This document shows positions 17,055 to 29,160 of a stretch of 64,000 nucleotides of DNA, in pieces. The notes under the pieces are model-generated. The model made no database searches. It was not told the DNA's origin and saw nothing but the letters and a program-made list of their open reading frames with translations. Position 1 is the stretch's first letter. The number at the start of each line of letters is the position of its first letter. The translations under genes and the position numbers were made by a program. This DNA comes from Purshia tridentata (Eukaryota > Streptophyta > Magnoliopsida > Rosales > Rosaceae). The stretch lies in assembly GCA_003254885.1 (NCBI GenBank), contig QANT01003962.1:62001-126000 (forward strand), in the 5' to 3' direction.

Positions 17055-20000
17055 ATGGACGCGCTGAGGAAGCAGCTGGACCAGCTGATGGGGGCCAATC
17101 GAAACGGCGACGTGCGGGAGGTCAACCGCAAGTATTATGATCGCGATGTGTGTCGCCTCTACTTGGTCGGACTCTGCCCCCATGATCTCTTCCAATTAAC
17201 GGTAATTGTTTCGAATGTTTTTCTCTTTTTCAGTGAATAAATTTGATTCTTAGTCTTGAATGTTGATGTGATTGTTGGTTTTGTTTCAGAAAATGGATAT
17301 GGGTGCCTGCCCGAAGGTTCACTCTCTGCCGCTCAGAAAAGAGTACGAAGAAGCCAAAGCTAAAGGGACTGATAATTATGACAGAGACCTGGAGGATGTC
17401 ATAGATAGGCTCATTGTTGAGTGTGATAGGAAAATTGCTCGAGCTCTTAAGCGCCTTGAGGATGATGATGCAAAAGCTGCTATTGCAATTTCTGTCTCTG
17501 AGGTCACTCAGGTGATCATTCACTCTATCTGTTCACTTGAATAGTTAATGATTAAATCTCATGATTGCCTTAGTTATTTATTCTTTTGCAATTCCAGACA
17601 CCAGAGGTACTTGAGCTGTCAAAGCAGATCAAGGAGAAGTTGAAAGAAGCCGATCAATTTGGTAACCTTTATCTAATTTCTATTTAACTTTTGCCGTCTC
17701 TTTTAAATTTTTTGTACTAGAAATTTATTTTGTGATTCAAATTGTGACATAAATTTGCAGATCTTGAAGGCAAGACGGATCTTAAGATTCGGGCTATTGA
17801 GATAGTAGAAGAACTCAGAGGCCAGAGAGCAGACAAACAGGTACATAATAGCTTCTTGAGAAATTAGTTTATATATGTATAAACTGAAATATCTCCAAGT
17901 TGTTTCAGTGTATTATTCCTTGGTGTGGTTGACTTGTTGACAAGCTTGTCATCACTCTAACTTATACTTTCTTTTTTTTTAATAGTCCATGCTTCTTTTG
18001 GATGCTTTCAATAAGGATAGGGCATCTTTACCTCAACCCCTGCCAAACCCACCACCTTTGGCACCCTTGCCTGTAGTTGTTCCGGATGCTCGAACACAAG
18101 AAATGATAAATGAAAAGTTGAAGAAGGCAGAGGACCTTGGTACGTGAATAATTATTCAAATTAATTGGATGATAGCCTGTCAAGTGGTTTACCAATTGGA
18201 ATGCAAGATCATTGATTAATTTTATATTCATGAGCTTTTCTAGACCTTTCTGACCAACTGCAATAAGTGGTAGTTATGTTTCTGCTGTTACTAAAATGGA
18301 ATTAGTTTATGGTGGGTACCATATTGATTCATAAATTCCGTTTTATTTTTCATATATTTGTTTAAGAATAAGGTCTCTTCTTTTGGTTATCTTTGCAAGT
18401 AATTTGACTAATAATGGTATGTGTATATCTTGTGTTAGTTTCTGTTCTAGGAATCAGGTTATATATAGTCCCTAAAGTTTTTTACCATCTTCAGGTGAGC
18501 AAGGAATGGTTGATGAGGCACAAAAAGCGTTGGAAGAGGCTGAAGCACTGAAGAAGGTATTTTTTAAAGAACAATGATCTTATTTTGTAATGTAGTTAAG
18601 TGGTTCACCTATTCGAAGACTTTTGATAATATTTTTTTTTTATTTTTAAATTCTGAGTTGTGCATCTGTTTTGTTCTTTGCTTTCTTGCCGATGACTAGT
18701 GAGTGATCATTTATTTATTCTCTCTTCAGCTGCCTGCCAGACAGGAACCTGTCCTGGATTCCTCCAAGTACACTGCTGCTGATGTGCGCGTTGTGAGTCC
18801 ATTTTTCCTTTATCTGTTTGTTTATTGTTGCTTTATAACACTTGCATAGTCAAAGGGGAAGTATTATTTTGTTTCAACACTTTGGACAAGTGTCAAACTT
18901 TCATGGACAGAAGTGGGAAGTACATTTTAATTTAATATCAAGGTTGTTCATGTAAACTTCTTGAAGAGATTTTTCACTTCAAGGTGTGCATTTAACGCAA
19001 GTGTTAATTTCTTATTTTATGGAGGATAAAAAAAAAATGAAGAAAAATCCATTATAATATCTAATGCTCCCTTGCTCAGCATTTTCTCTGAGTAGATCCA
19101 AGTATTTGCATGTTCATTTCACTGCGAGCAACTCCTAACTTTTTAATTATGGTGTTTCAGACTGATCAAAAGCTACGTGTTTGTGACATCTGTGGAGCGT
19201 TTTTGAGTGTTTATGACAGGTATAGTTTGATCTTGAATAACCGTGCTTGCTATTCTAGTTTCTAGCTTTTCTAGGTATACATAAAATTAGTATTTGGGTT
19301 TCAAGTGCTTCAGCTTTTGACCCACCAATTATACCTCCTTGTCACCAGCAGGCTCTTGTGCCCAGTTTTACGAGGATAACTTTTGCAGCTAAAGAATGTG
19401 CGTCTTTTTCTGTTTTATATGTTTGTAGATCATGCTATTGTTGGCTAGAAAACTTATGGGGAATCTGGAACGTACATGAACAAAACCTGTTGGGGCTTTT
19501 ACATGTTTAAAATGAGTGAACTATTCTGATTTTTTTTGTTGTTTTCAGTGATCGTCGTTTAGCTGATCACTTTGGCGGGAAGCTTCATTTAGGCTATATG
19601 CAAATCCGTGAGAAGTTAGAAGAGCTGCAGGTAAGATGCTCCATTCTGTAATTATATACACTTCTCTTTGTTGGTTTCAGTTTTTTTGTTTGTAAAAATG
19701 GGAAGATGAACAGGAATTTTCTTTCTGGATAGTACCTAATGCTTTTGGCAAATATGTTTTCAGCTTTTTGGGCAAAGTAAATTTGAAAAAAGTTTTTGAA
19801 ACTGTTGGTATTTGAATTGCGTTAAGTTCGTATTTGAAACTGTTCATTCAGGTGCTCTGGTATAATATTTCAAATCTATTGAGATTCTCATAACATGGTA
19901 TCTGTGAGTATAAATTTTTCGAATATCTTCTCTTCTCTATATAATTTTGGACCCTGCATCGATATTTTTTGAAAGACAACATGTTTAAGACTTGCACTTG

Positions 20001-20869
20001 TTAGATGTTCCTCAGATATCCTTATGAATAAAGATTACAAAGAAAAATGATAATCTGGTATATGCCATCTGCATGGAATTTTTTGTTTTGTTTCTGGGGA
20101 CACAAGGATGTTTTCTTATCCATTTGTTTTAGGAGATTGTCTGACAGTGACACATCATTCCATCAGGCAATTTAGTATTTCATGGCATTTGATTAACAAA
20201 GGGGGTGCCAATTCTATGTTCTTGGTTTTCAATTTTTCAGGAAGAGAGAAACAAGAGTCGCAAGGTTGATCGGCATGATGATAGGAGGTAACTGTAGACG
20301 ATCATTCTTCATTGTAATTCTTTCAGAAATATATATATTATGTGTTCTGTGCATGAAGTTCATTATAAATATGATTCTTGTCTTTTTCTTTTTATTTATT
20401 TACCATGTAGATCAAAGGAGCGAAGTAAGGAACGCGACAGGGAACCAAGTAGGGATAGAGAACGGGGAGATAGCCGCGACCGGGGGAGGGATCATGATCG
20501 TAGGAGCAGAGATCGTGATAGGTATTATGATCGAGATCGCGGATATGATCGTGAGCGTGACAGAGATTCAGATCGTTCCCGGAATTATGATTCGAGAAGT
20601 CGCCGTAGGTCACGCTCACGGTCAAGAGAACGTTCCAAGGATTATGATCGCCACAGGTGCTTGCTCTTCCATGGTGGCCATTTCTGAAATTATTTCTGTT
20701 CATTGTTGTGATGAGTGTAACTAAATGATTACCCTACGGGATTTTGGTTGTGGTTTTGCATTATCTTGTATGTGGTATGTGACTGAACGATATGCAAATT
20801 TGGAAACTATTTAGAGGATCATCATCTGATATAATCATTTGTTCTTCCAGGCGTTATGATCGATACTAA
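17055..20869 (+). CDS. LUC7: LUC7-like U1 snRNP-associated splicing factor
   Basis: Twelve exons: 17055..17201, 17290..17511, 17598..17661, 17761..17840, 17986..18139, 18495..18556, 18730..18792, 19161..19219, 19549..19630, 20241..20287, 20411..20656, 20851..20869, giving 414 residues. The N-terminus MDALRKQLDQLMG and first zinc finger (CRLYLVGLCPHDLF to the ACPKVH stretch) are typical LUC7. A long coiled-coil helix follows. The second zinc finger is VCDICGAFLS to HFGGKLHLGY. The C-terminal tail is rich in alternating Arg/Asp and Arg/Ser. LUC7 proteins sit on U1 snRNP and affect 5' splice-site choice and, in plants, terminal-intron splicing. The zinc fingers and coiled coil are intact. The last exon adds only six codons and part of one more (RRYDRY ending). 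Confidence 0.94.
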
Positions 20870-23384
20870 GTGATCCTTGCTATGGAGCATGTGGAAAAGG
20901 GTAATTTGTGTTCTTGTCTAGGTCAGTTTTAAAACTTATGTACCAAGATGATTTTATGTTTCTTCCAAATTTCTTTTGGTGGAGTTGAGCTGTTTCTTCT
21001 GTGATGGATGTAAGGACTGCTGCTTAGTTTTTGTCAACTTCGTGTTTAAGAGGTATGTTTGAGAGGTATGTTTTACTCTATTTTAAGATATTGCTATTTG
21101 CATTTTACTTAATATTTGGCTGTAATTTTTGGCCAAAAAAGATTTGCTGTAATTTAAGTAGTTGCTGCTGCTGTCTTGAAATTCGACTTCAATTTAAGAG
21201 ATTTGGTGGCTGGGTTCAGCATTAGTTTAATCCATACGGAGTGAGGTGGGAAAGGGTGGTGGGGTGAAACTAACTTTTCATCATAAGCATCAGTCCTTGC
21301 ATTGAAGAGGACGAAAGATGTTTCAACATTTTTAGGAAGAGGGAAGTTCTGGTTGACAAAAGTAATTGTGCAGTACGTGAAATGGCTTCGTTTTTTCAGT
21401 GATCTTGTGCATGCAGCATTAGCTTCTGAACATTAAAGGTTGGTGGGAGTTGTAGCTGTTAGGTTTATTATTATTGCAGTGAAAAAAGTTCTTAATCTGT
21501 TTTACATGTCAAGGCATGTAATTGACTAACACATGTAACTGTCAACAATTTCAACACTTTAAATCAAGCGTTATTACACTTGATATGGGTTTTTTTAGTT
21601 ATTTTAATTTTTCATTAATTTTAATGAATATACAGTAATGCCCTAAAAGATGAGCTGGTAGAAAGTATTTCGTCGCAGTTAATTTCTATGAGTGATAATG
21701 AAATCAATGGAAATCAGGAGAATGGGGTGTGGTGCTGGCAGAGTGGCAGGCATGAAATACAATTGGGCCCATCTTAAGTGGGTCGTGTTGTGCCATCTTT
21801 ATACCTCTCACATGGTGGCGTATATATGAGCAAAGCACAAAGCTCGATTATGGATATAATTTTCTATTATTTTAAAGCCTTCTTTGACAGTTGTCACCAA
21901 TTATAAATTTTAAGTGGGAATTCCACTCTAAATGGTAACGTACCTACATTTTACTTGAATGTGGTTTGCGGGCCAATGGAAATTAGTTGATGGGTATCAT
22001 CTTGGGTCATATGAAAAAATGTCGCCATGATTTAGAAGTTTGAGTTGGAAATTTTCGTGTTATTCAAGAAGAAATGATAAGCTTTGTTTAATTCCCTCGG
22101 ACAAAAGCTTTTTTTCCTCTTTTTGGTCTGGTCGACTGGCAGCAATAAGATATCTCTTGTGAGTCGGAACATCTTGGTCACATTTCTTTTCGTAGTCTAA
22201 ATTTCAAGTGACAACAAAATATCATCCTTGGATCTCGCATACATACATAAATACAAAAAAAAAAAATCAATCCTTTTGACCCCAATTGGCGAAGAAAAAA
22301 TGCAGAACTAAAAAAAAGAGAGTGTTGGGCAAACGCTACTTGTTTGTTCGTAACAAGTTACAAGTTGTTTGTTGTTAACTTTGTCGGCCGCATCCGCAAC
22401 ATAGGGCAAGTAGGGAGTCCAACCCATAATGGAACTAACCAAACCATAAACAAAGCAGAAAATGCTAAACATAAAAATACCATTAGGCCCCCAAACCATG
22501 AGCGGATAGAGTGGTAAATATGATGGCCTAGTCGAAGACATTAGATCATGGCCCAGTAACTTAGGCCCAAGTTCATTTCTATAACACTCTACTCCTTCCA
22601 CCCATTGAAGGTCTCAATAGCCATTTTCATAATCAACCGTTTATTTCAATGTTGGTTTCTTTACTTTTTTACTTTTTTTGGTTTGTTCACTTTGCTTGCC
22701 AATTTGCCATTCAATATCAGCCACTCACCTCATCTCAACTTGAATCCTGAATTCAGCTCAAATATTACTAGTCTGTGGAAAAAAGAACGAAAAAATCTAA
22801 GAAAAGAAAGGAACGGCTCTTTATATTGCACGCTTAATGCCAACACATGGATGATTCCACTGCTACCTCGCTCTCTCATCATAATGTCCAAAATTTGAAC
22901 TCCTATATGCATACTTACATAAGATAACGCCCATAAAAACCTCTCAACATATCATCACATAAGAGTATCAGTTTTCACCATTTACAGAAACTCAATACAA
23001 AACCCATATATCGTTATATCTATAACAAGTAACTTATATGATGACAACAATTGACATAAATTTCAAGCAAATTAAGCCAAAAACCAACCTGGCCCGATGC
23101 CCCTGTCTCCCTCTACTAAATGCCTTCATTGCCTCTTTCCATTTTTTTTTTTTTTTGCTCTCTCTCCTCCTTACCAAAATTGGTCTAATTTCCCCCCCTC
23201 AAAGACAGAAGTATCAGGCCAACATGTCCCTACAGCATAGCAAGCAAGCACACATATTCAAAGCTTAGGACTTCCCAAACCAGAATTTTTGACATCCACT
23301 TCAGGCAAAAGGAGAAAAAATTAAATAAATAAAAACCCCTCGGCTTGATTGAGATCATTTGGATCATGTCTCTGCCTGCGCAAT
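20870..23384. other. Convergent intergenic region between LUC7 and the DUF538 gene
   Basis: It holds the LUC7 3' UTR, AT-rich spacer and probably the 3' UTR of the DUF538 gene near the right edge. A 97-codon open frame on the minus strand (22308-22601) contains a hydrophobic segment but has no family resemblance I know. No RNA gene or bounded transposon is seen. Confidence 0.5.
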
Positions 23385-25350
23385 CTATGAAGCAGCCCTC
23401 AGTTCATTTCTTTGACCATCTTCATACGCTAGATTTTGTGATTCGGTCTGCAATTTAATATTGAACAATTTTAGCACCGGCCTCATTGGACACAAAAAGC
23501 TTCACTAGAAGGATTACTGAGGAATAATCAAGCAGTTTAATAGCTATTCAGATTCCATAATCCACAAAAACAGGAACCATGTCATAAAATTAGACATATC
23601 AACTTAAAACTATTGAAGAATAGATATTTATTAGACCACACAAATTGTCAACATAAAGAAGTTCAATTGGAGGATAAAGAACTTAGAATAAATAAATGCC
23701 AATTGGGATAATGAACGCAATGCCCAACTAGATGAAGTTCTAATGTATACTGCTTATTAAATAAATGCCAATTGGGATAATGAACGCAATGCCCAACTAG
23801 ATGAAGTTCTAATGTATACTGCTTATAATGAATCCTTGGAACCACAGACTAGTAGTTTTATCAAGAGACCAAGGCAACATCACCAGATAGAAAACAAACT
23901 AAGTCGGAATTCAGAAAATAAAAGGTATTGTCATGTAGCATATCAGCTCCCAAGTTTTTTCTTTTCTAACGCAAATGCCATATGATGTTGGTTTTCTGTG
24001 GTACAAGATGACTATACATTTGAATAAAACTCAAACACTGTGCATAGGATTAATCCATTAACCCTATGCATAAACAAATACAATTACCATCTGTAGGCAA
24101 TGTACTAAATGGCTTCATGCGCATGAAACTTTTAGAATGTATTTAACTCAATTGAACATAAACATAAAATAAGGACTTATTAAACCCAACAACCTATTAG
24201 GGAAAAGACAACATAAAGTTTGTATTCCATACTGTAAATCGCATCCCCACAGACCCACATGTACTTTAGTGGTCAGCAACCTTGCAGGACTTACACGCAC
24301 CTTAGAGGTCGATGAGTCAAGGAAGCCCACCTAAACCTTGGTCATTGGTTAGTGACTATGACACCAGCCATAGTTTTGACCCAGCCATGGCTATGATATG
24401 ATACCATCTGTACAGCTTCCAAACCCAGACTATTTTAAAGATGCAACATCAAGCTTATATACATAATAGGGCATAGTTTGTGAGCGATATGAGATACCAT
24501 AAAAGTATTAAATTTGTATGCATCTCCTATCCACAATGCAAATTTCCCAATCAATTTACAATTCAACGAATATTGGTTAAACTATGTTGTTGTTTTTTCT
24601 CTTCTTAAATCAATTGGATTTGATCCGATTCCCACGATTTTGCCATGTGATGTTGAACTATATGAATGAGATGATATAATGAAGACAACATTGCTATTTC
24701 TATTACGAAAATGACATGTAGTGAACACGACTGTGCAATGAACAACAAAGATAAAAAACAAAACAGTTGTGCCGAAATAAGAGCCTTAAGCATATGAGGT
24801 ATATAAAGCATAAAAATGATGATGGTAATTATCGAAAAGAAGACGCGCATAATAAGGAAGGGGGTAGTACTCTGAGAGAGGCAGATGGGGAATGGTGATT
24901 GGAAACAGAGCAATCGGGGGGGGACTCGAAGAGGGACAAAGAGAACTGCTTGTCGACAACGCCGACATCGAAGTAAATGAGGCCGGAACTGGGGACATCG
25001 ACTCGGATACCCTTCACGGGAAACCAGAGGAAGAGTTCCTGAGCGGAGACGCCGGACAAGTTGGCGATTTGGCCGAAAGTGAGAGTGCCGGAGATGTTGA
25101 AATCGTAGCGGACTTGGCTCTCGAACTTGGCGTGGCAAGGCTGCTCCAGGAACACCAGGAATTGCCCCGTCGTCATGTTGAGAGAATATTCCGTGATCCC
25201 TTTGGGGAGGAGCCCTATCGGTAGCCCGTGCACCCGCAGGTCATCGTAGATGGACGGCGACGGACTGCCGCCAGGGAGGAGGAGATTGAGGGAGACGAGG
25301 ACCACGGACAGCCTCAGAAGGGGACCCATCTCTGATCTTTGATCTTTCAT
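23385..25350 (-). CDS. DUF538 family secreted protein, two predicted exons
   Basis: Exon 1 is 24871..25350 and exon 2 is 23385..23447. They join in phase 0 (donor AGA/gtacta, acceptor attgcag) to give 180 residues from the first ATG, or 173 from Met8, which better fits a signal peptide start (MGPLLRLSVVLVSLNLLLPGG). The DUF538 core is clear: SIYDDLRVHGLPIGLLPKG, the FLEQPCHAKFE strand, GVSAQELFLWFPVKGIRVD and GLIYFDVGVV, ending at the FESPPDC block where shorter family members stop. Exon 2 adds a hydrophilic tail (TESQNLAYEDGQRNELRAAS). If the intron is retained, the frame runs on to a stop at 24829 with a different tail. DUF538 proteins are widespread in plants and of unsettled function. The intron is 1.4 kb and holds a perfect 69-bp tandem repeat. 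Confidence 0.82.
23692..23826. repeat. Two-copy 69-bp tandem repeat in the DUF538 intron
   Basis: The unit beginning aaatgccaattgggataatg starts at 23694 and again at 23763, with no mismatch seen across the shared part. Such identity means either a very recent duplication or an assembly artefact. Confidence 0.92.
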
Positions 25351-26993
25351 CGCCTTCGCTTCTTTTTTTTAGGGAGAGAAAGAGAGGCTGTTTTTTTTTT
25401 TTTGGGCAAAAAAGAGAGGCCGTTTTAAATAGTTAGTGTTGGAAGGTGGGCCAGGACAGTTCTTTTCCTATGCAGCCTGGACGCAGCTAATACTCAAAAA
25501 CATGGCGTTTTCATTTTGGGGTGTTTGCTCTCTCCATCCCTAACCAATTTAGTTAACACAATACTCGCACTATATATAATATGATACGTAATTCCAAAGC
25601 TAACAATCAATATGAATGAATGAATAAGAGAGGGGAAGTTACATGTTTACAACTTACAACACACAACAAACAGTGGTTGACACAATTGCCTTCCTTTTTA
25701 ATTTTACCGATTACTGTCAGCGACTGTAGCTGCTACTGTTTCTAATGCAGCAGCTAGCTCAGCATCTCAGCTCATTAATGCGGACTTTTCGCACATTCAT
25801 TCATTCACATAACAACATGCCACCCAACGCTATCACTCTATGACCTTTACAAGCTTTAACATATTCATCGACTCTAAATCAAAATCGCTTTTGGATTGGA
25901 TCATACTCAAAACTCAAATTGCAACATTACACATACAAGCACCATTTTCAAATACTGAAAACGTCCAACAGACAACAACATCAAAAACCTGTCATACGCT
26001 TATAAGCGGCTGTATATGCCAACATGAACAACATGTTTATAGTTTATACTGGTCCGTATGTCTTCAAAAATGGGGAAACAAAATGTGACCAATGCACAAG
26101 CCTCCGTTTCAACTTCCTTCAAAAATGTTCGCCTTTGGTATGTTATCATCAACTTAACAAAACCCTCAACATGCTTCACCTTCTTCGCAAAATTGAAACT
26201 CAAATTCGCCTTTGGTATGGTTATCATAAATACCAAAAACCTGTGCACAAGAAAACGTCAAATGTATCATTAATATGAAACTCAACACTCAGCATCAGTA
26301 TCCATAATCCATAACAGTAAAGGAAACAATACCAATGTTAGATGTAACTAAAATTCAGAAGAAAAAGAGCAAATGAATTCTATTATCTTCATATCTGAAT
26401 AAATAACCCATGGAGATGTATGAAAAGAATATTAAATTGAAGGAGTTGTCTTGGCATATAAAGAGTCGTGGATGAAACTAAAGTTGACAAGTTCACAGAG
26501 CTCATAAATGAGAAGTTCGAAAATTGAGTAAAAAGGTTAGAAACTCAACGAGTATAACTTGCAGAAATACAATATAATTTATCATAAATGGACAGGCATC
26601 TTACACATCAGTTTATACTTTATATGACCATGGTTGCATCAGTATAACTGAATCATTGTGTTCTAAATGTAAAGTTAAGGTGTAAAATTAATAATCACTT
26701 CTGATGCTTAGAATTTTAATCTTACTGAAAAAAGACAGAAAAACATGGCGACCTAATGATATTATTATAAGGTCCCTTGTTTATATTCGCAGATTATTTT
26801 TTGTCAAAAGAAGTAACAAACAGAAAATAAGCACGAAATACAAAATACATACATATATATATATTATATATATAGATATGAATTTATCAAAGCTTAAGGA
26901 TATAAGTTACTTATAAAAAAAAAAAAATTCTTAAGGTTATAAGTTCATGAAAGAATCACCTGTTTACTGCTCTGCTTTAACTAGTGGCTCTGA
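25351..26993. other. Upstream region of the DUF538 gene and 3' flank of KRI1
   Basis: No gene is recognised. The part next to 25351 contains purine-rich leader sequence with a short repeated phrase (gagaggctgttt / gagaggccgttt). A phrase ttcgcctttggtatg occurs twice, near 26127 and 26208, in otherwise unremarkable AT-rich DNA. A short (TA)n run lies near 26850-26875. Confidence 0.45.
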
Positions 26994-29057
26994 TCAGTGC
27001 TTTTCCTTGTTCTTAGTTTTTGAAGGCATCAATCCATATGCCATGAGCCTAGAAGGTGGTAATTTCCGAGCAGCTTGGTGTTGCCTTCTTCTAGCACTCC
27101 TGGATAATTTGCTCATATCACCATTTGAGCTCCCTACCTTCCCATGTTCTACGGCACCTGTTGACGAATTTGGTTCCTCAGCATCATCCTTTATTCTCAA
27201 CTTCTTTGACGAATTTGGTTCCTTAGCATCAACCTTTATTCTCAACTTCTTTCCATTCTTCTTACTACCCTTTTTGCCTTGTTCTAAAAGCTCTCTAGCC
27301 CTCTTTTTTATCTCAAATCTCTTACTATTGGGTACCTTCCACTCTTCCTTATAAGGAGCAAGCTTTTTTAACGAGACATATTGATTCAACTCCTTTTCAT
27401 CCATCAACAATATCTCAGCAGTAGTCAACCCATATCTATTTGGTTTTATTTTAGCATACTTGAATCGTGTCTTCAAGTCTCCAATTGTATCCTCATAATC
27501 TAGCTTATAGTACTCATCCATCATCTCCTTTTTAGCTCTCTCCAATATAGCTAATTTACACTTTTTCTCTTGTTTACCTTCCTCGCTCACTTTCTCTTCC
27601 TCTTCTTCTTCTTCCTCTTCCTCTTCTTCTTCTTCTTCTTCTTCTTCTTCTTCTTCTTCTTCTTCTTCTTCTTCCTCTTTCTCTTCTTCTTCCTCTTCTT
27701 CTTTTCCTCCTTTTTGTCCTTCATCGTCTTCATGGTCACCATGATTCTCCTTCTTGAGCTTTAAAACCTTCTCCCTTGCAGCTAAGAATCCATCACTAGA
27801 CCCAACACTATCCCAACCTTTGGGAAGTCCGAGCAACTCATCCTCCTTATCGAAATCCGGTTTTTCAAAGTCATCACCATCCTCATCCATATCACTACAA
27901 AACCCTGAGTCAGCATCTTCCGCTTCATAATACTCCATACCAAAAGCCTTCTTCATCATTCTATCGTACTCCCGGGGATCAAATTCCTCCTCCAACTCCT
28001 TGGCACCAAACAAGGACATGTCACCCTCCTTAATCCCCGCAATCTCCATTATCTTTTTGAGCTTCTCATCGTTCTCCTTCTTCTTCAAATTCTTCAAATG
28101 CCTCAGTTCCTCCTCCCTCTCCAACCTTGCAATCTCCATCCTGTCTTCCTTGCTCTTCCTCTGCTCCTTCCTTGCCTTGACCTTCTTCCTCACAGAGCCT
28201 TCAACCTCCCTGGAATACCCCAAAACCCGGTCCCCTGCATTCTCCTGGAACCTATACTCATACTCCTCTTGCCTCTCAATCTCCATCTCGTCCTCAGACA
28301 CCATCTCCAAATCCTCCTCCCTTACCTCAGAACCTCTTCCCTGACTCCCCTTCTCCACCCACATCTTATTCTTAAAGAAATCCCTAAGAAACTTAGCATT
28401 GTCATCCAAGTCCTCACCAAAATACTCATCCAATTTCTTCTCGAACTCAGCATTATCAGTACCATCATCATCATCCCCCACGACATTCTTATCTTTCACT
28501 GTCAATAACTCTCCATCCTCCTCCTCCTCCTTGGCAGCGGCATCCAAGAATTCTCTCCTCATCTGCTCTTGCTCTTCACCATAAGTCTTGATGGTATTAT
28601 CCTCATCCTCATCCCCATCCTCCAGAAATTCAGGGCCTTCTTCTATCAAATGTTTAGCCACTACATCTTTCAAGTACATCTTTTTCTTACTCTTGCTATC
28701 TTCTTTTACTTGGGTCTTTTCGGTTTCATCAGATTTAAAAAGTTCAACCTCTTTGTTTTTCAAGACAGGGTCTCGATTTTTCACCTTGATTATAGCATCG
28801 AAAAATTCCAAGTCTTTCTTCTTGGAATTGGCGAGAACGACGTCGTCGTCCTCGGAGGACGATGATTCTGAATCTGAGTCCGACTTTTCAGAGGGGTCGT
28901 CTACCAGGCCTCGCTTCTTCAGCTCCTCAAAGCGATGGAGGTCCTCCCGCTTCTTGTTGTGCTCGTACCTGCGAGCGTATTCTTCATTGATTTTGATCTT
29001 TGATACATCGTCGTTTTCGGAGTCGCTGTCACCGTCGAATAGCTGCATACCACCCAT
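26994..29057 (-). CDS. KRI1: KRI1-like ribosome biogenesis protein
   Basis: A single uninterrupted exon encodes 687 residues. The start MGGMQLFDGDSDSEND, followed by KIKINEEYARRYEHNKKRE, is the usual KRI1 N-terminus. Long acidic and Lys-rich segments follow, and the KRI1 C-terminal domain is visible in ELEEEFDPREYDRMMKKAFG and the stretch LDYEDTIGDLKTRFKYAKI. KRI1 binds KRR1 and is needed for 40S subunit assembly in the nucleolus. Before the C-terminal domain there is a run of about 40 Glu encoded by (GAA/GAG)n, visible as TTC repeats on the plus strand near 27595-27710. Near the end a 15-residue unit (KKLRIKxDAxEPNSS type) is tandemly duplicated by a 45-bp repeat. Two telo-boxes lie just upstream, which fits co-regulation with other ribosome-biogenesis genes. 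Confidence 0.93.
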   Translation of the reverse strand: MGGMQLFDGDSDSENDDVSKIKINEEYARRYEHNKKREDLHRFEELKKRGLVDDPSEKSDSDSESSSSEDDDVVLANSKKKDLEFFDAIIKVKNRDPVLKNKEVELFKSDETEKTQVKEDSKSKKKMYLKDVVAKHLIEEGPEFLEDGDEDEDNTIKTYGEEQEQMRREFLDAAAKEEEEDGELLTVKDKNVVGDDDDGTDNAEFEKKLDEYFGEDLDDNAKFLRDFFKNKMWVEKGSQGRGSEVREEDLEMVSEDEMEIERQEEYEYRFQENAGDRVLGYSREVEGSVRKKVKARKEQRKSKEDRMEIARLEREEELRHLKNLKKKENDEKLKKIMEIAGIKEGDMSLFGAKELEEEFDPREYDRMMKKAFGMEYYEAEDADSGFCSDMDEDGDDFEKPDFDKEDELLGLPKGWDSVGSSDGFLAAREKVLKLKKENHGDHEDDEGQKGGKEEEEEEEKEEEEEEEEEEEEEEEEEEEEEEEEEEEEKVSEEGKQEKKCKLAILERAKKEMMDEYYKLDYEDTIGDLKTRFKYAKIKPNRYGLTTAEILLMDEKELNQYVSLKKLAPYKEEWKVPNSKRFEIKKRARELLEQGKKGSKKNGKKLRIKVDAKEPNSSKKLRIKDDAEEPNSSTGAVEHGKVGSSNGDMSKLSRSARRRQHQAARKLPPSRLMAYGLMPSKTKNKEKH
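27163..27252. repeat. 45-bp tandem coding duplication in KRI1
   Basis: Copies at 27163-27207 and 27208-27252 both begin gacgaatttggttcc and differ at about two positions. The frame is kept and one 15-residue unit is added. Confidence 0.85.
27595..27710. repeat. TTC/CTT microsatellite encoding poly-Glu in KRI1
   Basis: A near-uninterrupted triplet tract on the plus strand reads as GAA/GAG on the coding strand. Triplet slippage here would change the Glu run without breaking the frame. Confidence 0.9.
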
Positions 29058-29160
29058 ATTGTTTCCGCCAACTTTAGGGTTTTGAGTTGATACTTCTTCT
29101 TCTTACTTTGGGGTTTGGGTTTGGGTTCGGGGATTATTATTAGGGTTTCAGAGTGTCCAA
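29058..29160 (-). promoter_or_regulatory. KRI1 upstream region with two telo-boxes
   Basis: Two motifs read AAACCCTAA on the minus strand, at 29074-29082 and 29140-29148, within 95 bp of the start codon. Telo-boxes are known in plant ribosomal protein and ribosome-biogenesis promoters. Confidence 0.65.

Noticed and set aside
22308-22601. 97-codon minus-strand open frame with hydrophobic segment
   Set aside because: It starts with GTG, has no family motif, lies in a 3' intergenic stretch and shows no splice context. Composition explains the hydrophobicity.
27570-29085. Several long plus-strand frames rich in Phe and Ser opposite KRI1
   Set aside because: They are antisense shadows of the Glu/Lys-rich KRI1 coding sequence.
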